From Oryzias latipes (Eukaryota > Chordata > Actinopteri > Beloniformes > Adrianichthyidae), in NCBI RefSeq assembly GCF_002234675.1, contig NC_019860.2:10042586-10106585 (forward strand): DNA of 64,000 nt, given 5' to 3'. Positions 22,541 through 35,700 of this stretch are shown piece after piece. The notes beneath the pieces were generated by a model. It worked only from the letters and a program-made list of their open reading frames with translations, ran no database searches and was not told where the DNA came from. How positions within the stretch are numbered: position 1 is the first letter of the stretch; every line of letters starts with the position of its first letter. The translations under genes and the position numbers were made by a program.

Positions 22541-23125
22541 AATATGTAGCCATTGGCTAATCTGCTTTAGAAGCCCGTCTACAGCTGGATGTCAGTCTCG
22601 CAAAATTCTGGATGGAAGAAATATAATGACCAGAAACACAGAGGCCAGATTTAAACCAGTCACTGGGCAGATCCAAAGAAACATTTATTTGAGGTAATAA
22701 TGAGAAAAACCTGACTGATTGAAGGTCCAAGGTAAGTCTAAAAAGATTTACATGTCAGGGTTGGTGCTTGGGAAGCACAACAAAACAGGAAAAAATGCCT
22801 CACATCTCTATGTCAAAGATGTCAAAACAGCATGGTCTACCTGCAGCGAACATATCTGGTCTACCTGCAGCAAACCAAATGTCTTCATGCAGCCTGCAGG
22901 GTATCTCAAAACTCAGTTGTTTTGACATCGGTGTTGTTGTCAGACGTGTTCTGCTGAAACTCTGTAGTCTCTGTGTCTCCAGATGTTTATCCTACCACCT
23001 TCATACTTTTGCTAAACTCCAAGAACAGACCTTTGCTTCTCAGAAATTATGCAGAGCCCGCAGGTTGTCCCCCAGGCGCTGGCAAGATTGTTATTCTGGA
23101 ATTAGTCTAGTATTGCTGAAGAAAA
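22540..23125 (+). repeat. A2M gene 1 distal 5' flank, duplicated at gene 2
   Basis: 22540-22870 matches 53060-53380, and 22860-23125 matches 54940-55200 (for example CTACCACCTTCATACTTTTG and CTAGTATTGCTGAAGAAAAG). This shows that the duplication unit carrying the A2M genes began at least 1.1 kb upstream of the coding start. At gene 2 the two parts are separated by 1.55 kb of inserted DNA. Confidence 0.85.
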
Positions 23126-23695
23126 GGGAAGGGCCTGAAGGAAAAAGACCTGTCCGCTTTTGCATGTTTTCCTCAGCGTGTTCAATAAGTCGGTAGGAAG
23201 AAATGACCATTATTCAACCGGATAAAGATTAACAAAGTTTATTCCCTGATACAATATTTCTAAGACAGAGAGCGAAAAACACAGAGCTATAGCGAAGGAG
23301 AAAAGCCCCCAAGAGAAGAAGGAACATTTCCTAAAGTAAGAGTTTTATAGTGGAGTTTGTGCGTTGCTGAGTTCTTCTTCCTCTGTGCAGCAGCCAATCT
23401 TCTACCTGCAACTTGACATTGTCCTATTTTAGTGCGTCAGCCGTTCAAATGTGGGTTCCTTTTTTCAGAGAAAGAGGCTTGACCTTTTGCTGGCCCCAAC
23501 TGCTTCGAGTCTGCAACGTTTGCCTTTTACTCGGTATAGCGAGGTACATTTCTTGCTGAGTGTGTGGGTGCCTGAAGTGTACCTGTGGCCTACATCCGCT
23601 TTTCTGCCTGAAAGCGGGGTCCTTATTTCCTGTTGTTCTAGACAGGCTCGGCGGTGCTTATCTGCAGGAGGAGAAGTAAGTGTCCTGTTTATTCT
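23126..23695. mobile_element. Insertion replacing the proximal promoter of A2M gene 1
   Basis: Homology between the two A2M 5' flanks stops near 23125 and resumes just before the start codon (GCCTGACATG against GCTGACATG). The intervening ~570 bp is absent from gene 2. Its first ~130 bp resemble 47260-47370 (shared GTGTTCAA, AAGTCGG and ACCGGATAAAGAT). It is thus a repeat-like, possibly LTR-derived, sequence. It contains a TTTTATAG motif near 23342 that could act as a TATA-like element. Ends and target duplication were not resolved. Confidence 0.55.
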
Positions 23696-23719
23696 CAGCG
23701 CAGCCTGCACGAGCCTGAC

Positions 23720-26700
23720 ATGAAATCTCACCTGCTCATGCTCGCTGCCATCATTGCTGGATCCTACCTGCACCATGTGATGCCAGCCAGCCTCAATGAA
23801 ACGTAAGTAGATTTCTACATGACAGTCAGAGTTGATTGATTTGTTTCACCTGGTTCTTTAGGTACGTGTTTCATCTGTTTAGCAGCAGACTTTTGTGCAG
23901 AAGAGCTGAAAATCACTGCTGAAAAATGATCTGAATGTGAATATGTTTCTTATTCTGTCCTCTGGTTACAGAACCTATTTGGTGACTGTCAGCTCCCATC
24001 TGACAGCAGGAAACAAGGAGACCTTGTGCGCTCTGATCCAAACCCCTACAGAGCCCGCCTCCTTGACCATCACCCTGGATCTGGACTCTTCTAGTACGAA
24101 GATCGGGCAGCTGTCTTTTAGAACTGAAATCTACCACTGCTTTCCGCTTCTGGTTTGTTTTTTAATTTCTTGAAGTCTTTTTAAATTCAATGCTACATCA
24201 GCAATTCTCAATTGATATATTTCTCATGAAGTGACCTTCAGAGGCAGAAAACAAGATAATAAAAGTACTTGTAATCCATAATGATTGTTAAAATCTGTCC
24301 TTTCTTTGTCCAGGCGGATTTTTTTTTAATGTGTTTGAAGCAAGAGCTGACATTAACCCATCAACACCGGCGCTTTTGGTCCAGAATTGGCGTTCTTTGA
24401 ATAGCTATAAGTCTTCAAGTTTAACTCAATAAATGTAATTCCAACAGATTCTGAAGCTTAGAAAAAGCAGTGCATTGTTCCTTACAGCCACAAAGAAATT
24501 GTCTCCGCTTCTGAATCTGTTGGAACTACGTTAAATGTGTCAACATTTGAAGAGTTATAGTAGTTCTAAGTGTGTTTATTATTTTCTTTCACTGGCGACA
24601 GCTCCAGTGTTACAGGGTTAAGTACGTATGATTTCAGGTTTAAGATTCCCATCCAACAAAAAAAGTTGGTCTGTAAGAACCAATTTGAGACTAACCATCC
24701 AGGACATAAATAAAATAACAAAGAAGTATGTTGATTTATTATTTCAGCCAATAGGGTGAACCAATAAAAAACATCTTGCTGGTTTTGCAGTGTAGATGTT
24801 TGCATTCTATGGTTGTTGTGTTTGTTTTTGGAAAGATTTAGCTACAAAATTTTTTTTTGTGTGAATCTACCACTCTAATGTTTTAAATGTTTGCTGGTTT
24901 TGCAGGTCCCTATAGTGTCCAGCACAACTGTGGCATCCATCAGTGTGAAAATTCAGGGTAAGATGGACTCACTGAACCAGGAAACCAAAGTCCTGATAGA
25001 ACCTCCTGCTTTTGTCCACATTGTCCAGACAGACAAACCCATCTACAAGCCTGGACAGACCGGTGAGTGAGTTCTGAACTTTATACAGTTTTTTGTTTTA
25101 ACCCTGTATGTAAACATGTGAGTGTGATGCCTAACTGCTTTCAGACTTCCATCTCCTACATTATGGCCCAATAATTGGTTTCCCAGTGACATACAAATGA
25201 CACAATGTTTGTCGAACCAATAAATACATTTTTTATTGTTGAAATAACTAAACCTCAAACCAGCAACACCATTAACAAACAGTTGACAAACCTGTTGAAA
25301 AATACATCCATGTAAAACTTGCCAATGATTCATCTGTGCAGTATTTTATTTATAATGATGAGATTTTTTCTTTTTCTTTCTCTAAAGTTCAGTTCCGGAT
25401 TGTCTCCATGGATACCAACTTTATTCCCGTCAACCGCATGGTGAGATTTTGGCTTTTATTTTGAGTGTTTTTTAGTATGGGTCTGTTACTGCTGCCCAGG
25501 GGCGGAGCTAGAACATTTTATATGAAGCCGTCTGTGATTTGTAACCAGCTTAAGGTGCTTGACTGTACTTTAATAAGTTATATAACGTTAAATGTTGTTT
25601 TTGTTAACTGATGGTGTATATTGGTTAAATAATGACTAATTTATTTCTTCTCTTTCAGTATAAAGAAGTCACAATTGAGGTAAGAAATTGCATCCAGACA
25701 GTACAGCCATAACTGGGGTGACTAGATGGGAAGATCTGACCAGAGTTTTCCAGGCCAGACATGAACAGATAGAATTTGAGTCTATGTAGGGCACGTACAA
25801 AAGTAGCCTAAGCAAAGGATATTTTAACAAACTGCAGTATTGCTAAAATCACATTAAGGTAAAATATATATATATATATATATATTTAAATGTGTGCAAT
25901 CTACTTATTGTTGATAATCTGCTGTGCTTTTTACAAAGAGAAAGAATGAGTTTGCTTTCAGTCGAGTCGGTGAAAATTTCCCAGAATCACGTTTATTAGA
26001 TTGATGATAAAGTGGGCAAATGAAGTGAGATGCAAAGTGCATCAATATCTGTAAATAATACTAAAGTTTAATTTGTGAGAGTTGGTCTAAAAATCTTTAA
26101 AAACGTTTTTTAAAATAATAATATATTTCCGATCCAGCTAAAAAATGAACAGATGTTTCTGTGTAAAGGCCAACTGATCTGTTTAGAAAATTTGAGAATC
26201 ATCTCTCATCACTGAATCAACTTGAAAAGACAAACCGACTAAGATACTTGAACCATCAGCACATCTGTGCACATTTGCGTCATGCTGTACTTTATACATG
26301 ATCTAAAAGACTTCTTTAATCACAGGTCACATTTGTAACTAGTTAGTTCTTGTTTAACTATCAATTGAACTTGCTTAACAATGTGGTTCCATAACTTACT
26401 TGATTGGACCTAGTGGTTTTATCAAAAATCTGTACCGGCTCCAGTTACTTTCATTGCTTTAGCCTTCCTGGCAAAGTTAACTTAGTGCTGCCCTACTGTG
26501 TTAGTGTTGATCAAAGATGCACAAAGGGCTTAGTACACATTTAAAAACACAAAAACTCGAAATTTTTGATTGAACATTTTTTTATAAGCATTCATTTTTT
26601 AAAACAGGATCCCAACTCAAACCGCATCGCTCAATGGTTGGACAAGTCCATTGACAGAGGCATTCTTGACCTTTCTCACCCCACCATTGCTGAAGCTGCA

Positions 26701-29700
26701 CAAGGAATCTATGTGATATCTGCTAAGACAGACAAAGGAGAAACGATTTCCCACAACTTTGAGATCAAAGAATATGGTAAAGACTAGTGAGAGGTATAGT
26801 CTAGCAATAAAATGCCATCAGTTTCCTCAATCATAACTTTTATGTTTTGTCTGCAATAGTTTTGCCAAAGTTTGAAGTGACTGTAAACCTGCCCAGTGTG
26901 ATCACCATCCTGGATGATGAAGTAACACTGAAGATCTGCGGAAAGTGAGTGTCCGTCAATAATTAAAAATGCTTAATGGGTTATTTTTGTATATAGGTAA
27001 TTTAAAACAAAATGTGTTAGCGCAGATACACCTATGGGAAACCAGTTCTGGGCTCAGTCAAAGCTGAGTTTTGCAGACATTTAAACCAGTATTCTTGGTT
27101 GCCGTCCCCAAAACAGGATTACATCTGCAAGACATTCGAACTTTCTGTGAGTATTCATATGAACTATTTTACTTAATGTCCTTGAACGTCACATATCTGA
27201 AAACTCACCTTTTTAAAAAAAAAATCTGCAGACTGCTAAAAATGGATGCGCCACACAAAACGTAGCCTTGGCAGGCTTTGCCATGAATACATACAACGAT
27301 TTTGACTCATTTGAGGTGAAGGCTGAACTAGAGGAGTTTGGTACAGGTATGTTGTGGCACACCTGGGTTTTGCTGTTCGAGCTACTAGCACTAACTCCTA
27401 ATAAGCTTTGATCTGTCTGCTGTCACACAGGTGTCATTCTTAAGGCCAGTGGAAGTGCCAGCTTCACCACTCAGATCAGAACCGTCTCCTTTGAGGACCT
27501 ACCCTCTTCTTACAAGCCGGGCCTCCCGCTCGAGGGAAAGGTAATCATTAGCATGCAAGTATATTTTGAAAATCACACCAGATGACTTGAATTAGGTCAC
27601 ATGTTTTACTAGAATGTTTGATACTTTGTACAAGATGACTCCCTTTGTACAAAACCCTGCTAGTTGTTTTTCCCATTTTACTTTTCAACAACTCAACTTG
27701 TACCCTGCCTTTGTCAAACAGAGGCTGGGATAAAGCTCTAGCAACCCCATGAACCCAAAAAGAATTAAGCAGATGTGGAAAAGGGCTGGATGGGTTTTAG
27801 CTATCCTCTGGGGGAGAAGTGGGCTGCAACTGTTCTTAGGAACCATTTGGTGGGTCAACAACCCCATCCAACCTATTAATCAGGACTGTCAATCACAGAA
27901 GCATTTTGTTCTGTTTTTAAAGTTTGATGTTTCTCTGGGTTTACTTCAGCATTGAAGCTTTGGAAAATCAGTGTGCTGCTAACACCTTTGGTTCAGAACC
28001 TTGTTAGTTAATCCATCTTTTGACCTTTGACACCTGGAATAATCATGAAGGCCCACATGTTTACCTAACAAATAACCCTCACCCCTTTGTGAAGCATTTA
28101 GCTTCAAGTAATTATGTCAAAGCAATCTCTTTTTTTACTTCAATCTTTCTTTCTTTTTTTGCAGATCAAAGTGACTGGTGCAGATGGCAGTCCCATCGCA
28201 AACCAAGCAGTCTACTTGTATGTTGTAGACTCACTAGAATTCACCCTCTATACAGATCAGAAAGGAATCGCTGTGTTTTCTCTGGACACATCCTCGTGGT
28301 CGGAATCAGTCTCTCTGTCGGTTAGTGGTGACCTTTTGCAGTTGCTTGTTGCTTTCTGCACTAAACGGGTCTGATGTTGGACCAATAATCCAAAAGGAAG
28401 ATATGAAAGGAGTATATCACAGTATAACTCTAGTGTTGGATCTTGTTGTCTTAACAGGCAACCACCATAATAAAAAGAAAAAATGAACAAACTGTTCCTG
28501 AAGTACGGTTTCCTGACTATGGGACGGACTACCAGTGTGTTAAAAGATTTTACTCTCAGAGCAAGAGCTTTGTGGGGTTTAGTGAGAACACCGTGGATAT
28601 ACCATGCAAGAAAAATGGATTCCTGCTGGCTCAATACATCATCCAGGGGGAGGATCTACAGAAAGGGCAACGATTTCTTAACTTCTATTACCTGGTAAGT
28701 TCATCTCATTTTGTTATTTTAGAGTTTAACCAAGTGATACAACATCCCATAATGTAATCTAGAACCTTAGCTAAAAGGTTCAATTACTATCAAAACATGC
28801 ATTAAATCCCAAGTCATTTTTGTCGTGTTGTTTTTCTCTGTAGGTGCAGTCCAAAGGTTCCATTGTGCAGCAGGGCACTGTCCAAGTGGCGGTTAAAGAT
28901 AGAACAGGTACAAACCTAAGTTTTGAGTCTAAGATTATATTCTAACATCAAGCTAATGATAAGTTTGAGCAATTTGAATGACAAAACTTTACCTAATGTA
29001 TTGCATCATAGTGTTGGGAGAACTCAGATAGATGGCTTTATTTTTAAATGTTTCTCCAGTCATCAAAGGAACGATAAAGATCCCCCTCGCCAATGTCACA
29101 GACCTGGCTCCAATTGCCCAGGTGGTGGTTTACACAATGATATCAAGTGGAGAAGTTGTTGCAGACAGCAGGGACTTCCCCATTCAGCTTTGCCTCAACA
29201 ACAAGGTACTGAATGTCATTTTAAACTGGACTCCTTAAAAGTCGGGACTTGATGTGCTGTGTTTGAACTATCTTCTTTGTCTCCTGTGCAGGTGACCTTG
29301 AAGTTCTCGGCTGTCCAGGAGCTTCCAGGAGCAAAGACCACATTGACTCTGCGGGCTCGGTCTGGCTCCCTCTGCTCTGTCAGAGCCATTGACCAGAGCG
29401 TCCTCCTTCTCAAGTCAGAGGAGGAGCTCACAGTTGACTATGTACGAATTTCCCCCCAATATTTCTGCACTTTGACCTCAGAGTTAGTACTGTTTTCTCC
29501 AGATTCATGGTCTGGTTTGCTTACAGGTCTACAACCAGCTGCCCATCAAGAAAATGTGGGGATATGACTATCAGGTTAAGGACCACCCCTTCAACCACTG
29601 CTTTTCTAGACCATGGCCAAGACCGATTCCACTGGAGCCCGCACTCCTGCCCAGAGGTCGACGTGATACGGTTTCACACCATTCTCCCTTTAAAAAGGGC

Positions 29701-32700
29701 AATGATGTTTACACCATCTTCAAAGTAAAGTCATTTACTTTTCTTATTAATTTCAGCAAATATTACTAAGGTTCAAGCATAATTATTCAAATTTTTGGAG
29801 TTTCATTTTATTTTATGCAGTTTTAGATCAAGTTGAGTTTGCTTTCGGACTCCCTTTCCTTTTCTGATGTGAATCACAAAATGTGATCATATTGTTTATG
29901 TATCTTTTGATGTCAAAACATGTCCATCCAATCATACCAGTAACGTTTGAGTCCTGCTGTTTTTTTACTCTGTGCCTAATTTCAAGTTGATTCATATAAG
30001 CGTTCTTGACCCTTTGCTGTTCTTTTGGTTTTTTCTTCTTCAGAACATTGGGATCAAAATAATTACAAACTCTGATGTGAGAGCACCCAGATCTTGCTGT
30101 ACCTATGCACCTGGTAGGAGACATTTTTTTGAAGTAATGGTAAACGGCGCAAAAATATTTGAATAGTAATTCTTGAAACATGCAAAGATGCTTGTTCATC
30201 AACCAACAAGCAAACCAAAAATGTGTTGAGCTTCTTCTTAAAGTGGGTTTATTGTTTTCTTTTGTGCTCTTTCAACTTGGCCTTTAGAGATATTTGGTAT
30301 GCAGTCAGGGATGAGCATGCCAGCCCCAGCACCAGAGGGAGAGAAAACGGAGACCATAAGAACATATTTCCCTGAAACCTGGATCTGGGACCTGGTTTCT
30401 GTGGGGTAAAAGAAACTCTAAATTGTCTAATTGTTGCTTATCATCACCTTCTTAAAATAATTGCATGAGTCATGTTTTCACATATTTCAGGAAATGCAAA
30501 AACCTAAACAGCTATTTGAATATATAATAGTTGCTAAAAACTTTAATCAAATTTAGCTATGAAAACAGATGCCTGTTGACATACAATCAACAAAGTTACC
30601 CAAACATGGAACATGGGAGAATTAAATGACTTAGGCCAATTTTTAATCATGCCTTTGTGATTCAGGCAATTTGAAGCCTTCTATTCTATTATGAATAAAA
30701 CATTACTAACAAACTAAGTGAACATAATGCTTAGGAGGAATGAGCAATTATTCAATTCTCTTTCCAGCTTTTCATTGTGGGGTTTTTGTCTAATGCCTAT
30801 TAGTGTGGGAAATTGTGAAAGAATTGATGGGTTTCATTGACTGGAGATTCTAGAACTTTCTTCTTGATCGTCAAAGCACACAGAAACAATTGTATCCATA
30901 CCAATGACCCATTTGACATCTGTATCCTTTATGGCAGTTCTTTTCACACAGAGGCTTCTGAGAGGGACAGTCTCAATGGACCTTGCCATCACTGCTAAAT
31001 TGAACAGTTGGATATCAAGCTTTTTCGCCTGTCGCCTGAAGAAAGATCTATTAAGTTACAGGAACCCATTGTGCTTGCGCACTTTCACATGTTAAGGGGT
31101 TAGGCTTATACTTGCAATTATACTTACTTACTTGGAAATGTAATTACATTGGGGTGAAAATATCTGCTATCTATTTTTTTTCAATAGTATTATGAATTAT
31201 TTCACACTTCATTCGGAAGACCCTCAACAAGGTATTTCTGAGTTATTAGTACCCCATATTTCTTTGCAAGCTCAGAGTTTGCTTTCGCCACACACGCATT
31301 GGGATTGTGATAACGGCAACCATCACTTCACACCATGATCTCCTTGAGTTATGGAAAGCCTTTGATGAGACCTTCAAAATGACAATACTAAAGATGAGCA
31401 AATACCTCACTACACTGGTCACCTTCTGATTTGTCCCAAATGTAGCAGTAGCTTTCTTTGAACCCAAGTTAAACAGGATGAAGGTATGGCAGTTTAGATT
31501 AGCATTTTAGACTGCTGGCTTGGGTTTTTGGACACAGTAGCACAGCTTGCAAGTTCATTGCCCAAAGAAAGTTCTCATCATTGACAGAATCCTTGCCCTG
31601 AGACTTCTCTTGCCTTGCTTCATCTTCTTGGAGACACATCAGTCAAATACATCCCTACTAATATTCCTGTGTTTTAATGAAACACAAAAGTCCCAATGAT
31701 CTTTTCGCAAAATAAATACACAATAGTTCTCACAGAAAACGTTGTGAAATATTGGACTCCAACAGCCCTCACTCAAGAAGCAGCCTTCTGTTAGTACTCA
31801 CAATGTGGTTTGGAGATGGTTTTACCTGGGTAAAGGAACTTCTAGCTCTGCTTCTGCAGTATAGTGTGAATCAACACTGGGCAGGTCCCTCAAGCCATTT
31901 TTAATGAAATCCTTGACTTCAGGTTCAACCTTTATCTGCTTGTCTCTGTTATGTCCAGGTTTAGATGGGGCCGGTGCATGTTTTTCACACTCAGTGAGAT
32001 TGTTCAACCATTTTTTTTCATGTTTTTTTCCATCTTTAAGCTTCAGTTGGTAGAAAAATGTTGATCTGCACCAGGAACCCTCAACAACATCTTTTGTTTT
32101 ATGTTAATTTTTGTGACCTAAGTGGTGACGTAAGACTGGCCGTATGACTCTTTAAAAAGGTATGATTACTATGAGAAACATTATCTTGCTATCATCTTGT
32201 CTATTTTATTAAGCTACATTTAGGATTCCCATAATGGTTTGCAAGTTGCCTTAAGACATAGCAGAAAAGCTTACTATTACACCAGTTAAATCATGTTATG
32301 GTAACTCATATAACATCTAACTAAAAAGCACAGATATGAACAGGGTCTTTTGGGATTCTTTTCAGCTTGTAGATTGTAATACAGTATGAAAATGATAATT
32401 GAATTATGTACTGCTGAGAAAATGAGACATCAAAATCCTACTGTTCATTCAAACATTGTTTGATAAGTCATAATTTCACTTCTAAAAGCCACTAAAAGCT
32501 ATTTTTACTTTTTTCATTTTTAACAAAAGAAATGATCAAAAGATGAAATCTTATGGAACATTTTTAGCCTAGTGTTTAGCATAGTAACAGTTTTTACCTA
32601 CCAATATGGGAAAAGCCCTAAATAATGGAAATAACCGCGAAATCTGAAAAAAAAGAAAAAATATCTAATTCACGAATCAGCATCCATCATGAAATGCTTA

Positions 32701-35700
32701 TAAAATTGCCTAAATCCCATTGACTCATTACTTAGGCACAATAAAACGGCCTAAGTCACACTCTTGAGATGAAAAATTCTATTTTAGGGGTAGAATAGCA
32801 TGTTTTGTTTAACTGAGGATGGTGGTGGAGGATTCATGGTATGGGTTTGTGTTTGCTGCAGCAACACTTTAACTCCCTATAGTCAATGAGGAGATCACAG
32901 CCAACTTGTTGTGCCATTATATTCTTGCATCAAAACCACAAAGGGTGTCATGTTTAATGTAACTCTGTTTAATGTCTTAAACAAGAAGGGCCAATATGAG
33001 TAAGTCAAAGGTTTGATGCATGATTTTCTTCATGAAAGGAATTGGGAATCTATCTCCATTTGACATCTTGTTGGTTCTTTGATGCAGATCCAGTGGATCG
33101 ACCAGTTTGGTGAAGTCCGTCCCTGACACCATCACTAAGTGGGCAGCCGGAGCTTTCTGTGTGTCTCCTGCTGGCTTTGGCGTTGCTCCCAACGTTAGAC
33201 TAACAGCTTTCCAGCCTTTCTTTGTCAGCCTCACTCTGCCCTACTCTGTCGTCAGAGGAGAGGTGTTCACTCTCAAAGCCACCGTCTTCAACTACCTCCC
33301 CAAATGCATCATGGTAAACAGTTTCCTCGGTTCTCAAAAAAGAATCTGTTTTTGTTTTGATCAATTCTTGAATCTGTGTATTCTTCTTCTGATCTGAATT
33401 TTTTCTTTCCTTTGCAGGTGAAGGCAACTTTGGTCAAGTCTGATCAGTTCACCTTCAAGAACTGTGATGGCTGCGTCTACAGCAGTGTGTGTCTGTGTGC
33501 AGAGGAGAGCAAGACCTTCTCCTGGATTGTGACGCCAACTGCTCTAGGTAGTGTTGGATGGACAAACACGAGTACAATCTCCAAACAAACACTCCCCCTT
33601 TAGTTTTAGTCCTTCAAGGTCCTGTTCTTGAAGATCTTTAGAGAATGTGTGAAGGAACCACCAAACTGCAGGGAAATGGAAAGAGGCTTTCCTGTGTCTG
33701 TGACTGAGAAAAGGACATTCATTGGCAAACAATGCTTTTGTGCCAACAGGTGATGTGACTCTGAAGGTTAGCGCTGAGGCTGAGAAGAGCAACAAGAAAT
33801 GTGGCACAGAGGTGGTCACAGTCCCCACCATGGGTCAGGTCGACACTGTGATTACCACGCTTCTGGTAGAGGTTAGTACCCTCCCTAAAAAATCAGGTTC
33901 TTACAGCTAAACACCAATAATCCCAAATGTGCGCTGAATTTCTTTTTGAATTTGAATTTGAATTTGAATTTCTATCTATTGATAGTTGAACTGATAGTAT
34001 TCTTACATGAAGGTCTGATTTTTCATTCTTTCTGCTAGGCTGAAGGAGTCCCACAGATGGTCAGCCACAACGCTCTCCTGTGTCCTGCAAGTAAGACGGA
34101 AATGGATCATTTGGACATTTTCTTAAAATGATCGCAATTTTGACTGTATTTGGGAAAAATACATACATTTTTTAAAGTCTTCTGATTTTTTTCTCTCTCT
34201 CTGCTCTTGTTAGAAGGACCAGTGAGTAAGAAAATCTCTCTTGAGCTTCCTGAAGATTTTGTGAATGGATCAGAGAGAGCATCTGTGTCTGTTGTGGGTC
34301 AGTAAAACATGTTCAGAAGTGGATGGAGAGAGCCAGAACCAGTCTAGGATTTTCTGACGTCTCTTCTGGGTTTTACAGGTGATCTGATGGGCCGGGCCAT
34401 GAAGAACCTAGACAAACTCTTGGCCATGCCGTATGGCTGTGGAGAACAAAACATGTTGCTGTTTGCTCCGAACATCTTTATCCTCGACTATCTGAAGAGC
34501 ACTGGTCAGCTGAAAGAGTCAACTTGGAAGATGGCTGTAGGCTACTTGGAGAGCGGTGAGAGTCACCAAAAACTCCTCCATATGTTTTTATGTTTTGATA
34601 GAAATGTCAGAAAAAGCAGAATAACAACTGAATTTTTACTTGTGTGCATTTAGGATATCAGAGGGAGCTCAGTTACAAGCGTTATGATGGTTCCTACAGC
34701 CCTTTTGGAATGAGTGACCGATCTGGAAACACCTGGTGAGGAAGTTTCTGTGTTTATTTTCATTGTATCTTTTTTACTGTGTGACTTCACTGACATTATT
34801 CAACCATCAAGGCTCTATGGAGGAGGCAAGAAAGTAGTCATGTCACATTTTGAAGCCCTAAGTTATGTACACAGCAGGCATGTGACATGTTCAAGAATGT
34901 GCTAAACACGGGTCCTTGAATGTGTTTATAACCCCTGTATACACTGGACAAACAGGGAGGGCCTTCATCTGATTTTTCTACTGTTTACTAGCACATGTCC
35001 GCCACCTACTGTTGAAAGGGTTAAATGTTGAAGTGGATCTTGCTCCAGGCTTTTACTTTCAAAGCTCTATTCAAGTATACGAAAGACTTGGTGTCATAGA
35101 ATTCTGTCTGGGCACAAACCACAATCAATAATAATCTCTCCTCTAATTAGGAAATTAGACAATCAGATGGTAGTTTGTGTGGACATCCTACAGGTACGTG
35201 CATAACACCTTCACAGCATGTGCAGGTAGCCTTTGCCTGGGGTCATTATGGGCCAGTACTTGCACTTTACCAATGACTAGAGTGTGATGTAAGAGGATCA
35301 TACAGCAGCATCACCAACTTACTTTAGGCTTACAAATACTTCACAATACATTCATCACACACAACAATGGTACTTTCCATTTTCTTGTCCCTTGAGGTGT
35401 CCATACGAGCCTCAAGGGAACTGCAAGACACACCTGCGGTTCCCTTAAGATGAAGCTGCTCTGCTCCATGACCCTCCATGGGCCCGGAAAACCCCCAAAC
35501 CCTCAGCACTTGTATGGGACAACACCCGAACAGGTGCAAGTGACTAAGGATTAGGGTTCAAATGTTGTTAAAAATAAAAGCCTAAAAATGAAACAAAATC
35601 CATTTGAGATTGATATCTGAGCACCAAAATAAATACAATAAACTAATGTTGATGTTAGCATTTGTGATCTTAACTTCTTTGGAAATAATTCAAGAATAAG

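Noticed and set aside
23675..23699. Possible 5' UTR intron just before the A2M gene 1 start (GAA/GTAAGT to CTCAG)
   Set aside because: The interval is only about 25 bp, too short for a vertebrate intron.
28257..28634. Minus-strand 125-codon frame, repeated at 59844-60221
   Set aside because: It is antisense to A2M exons 11-12 and is conserved only because the exons are.
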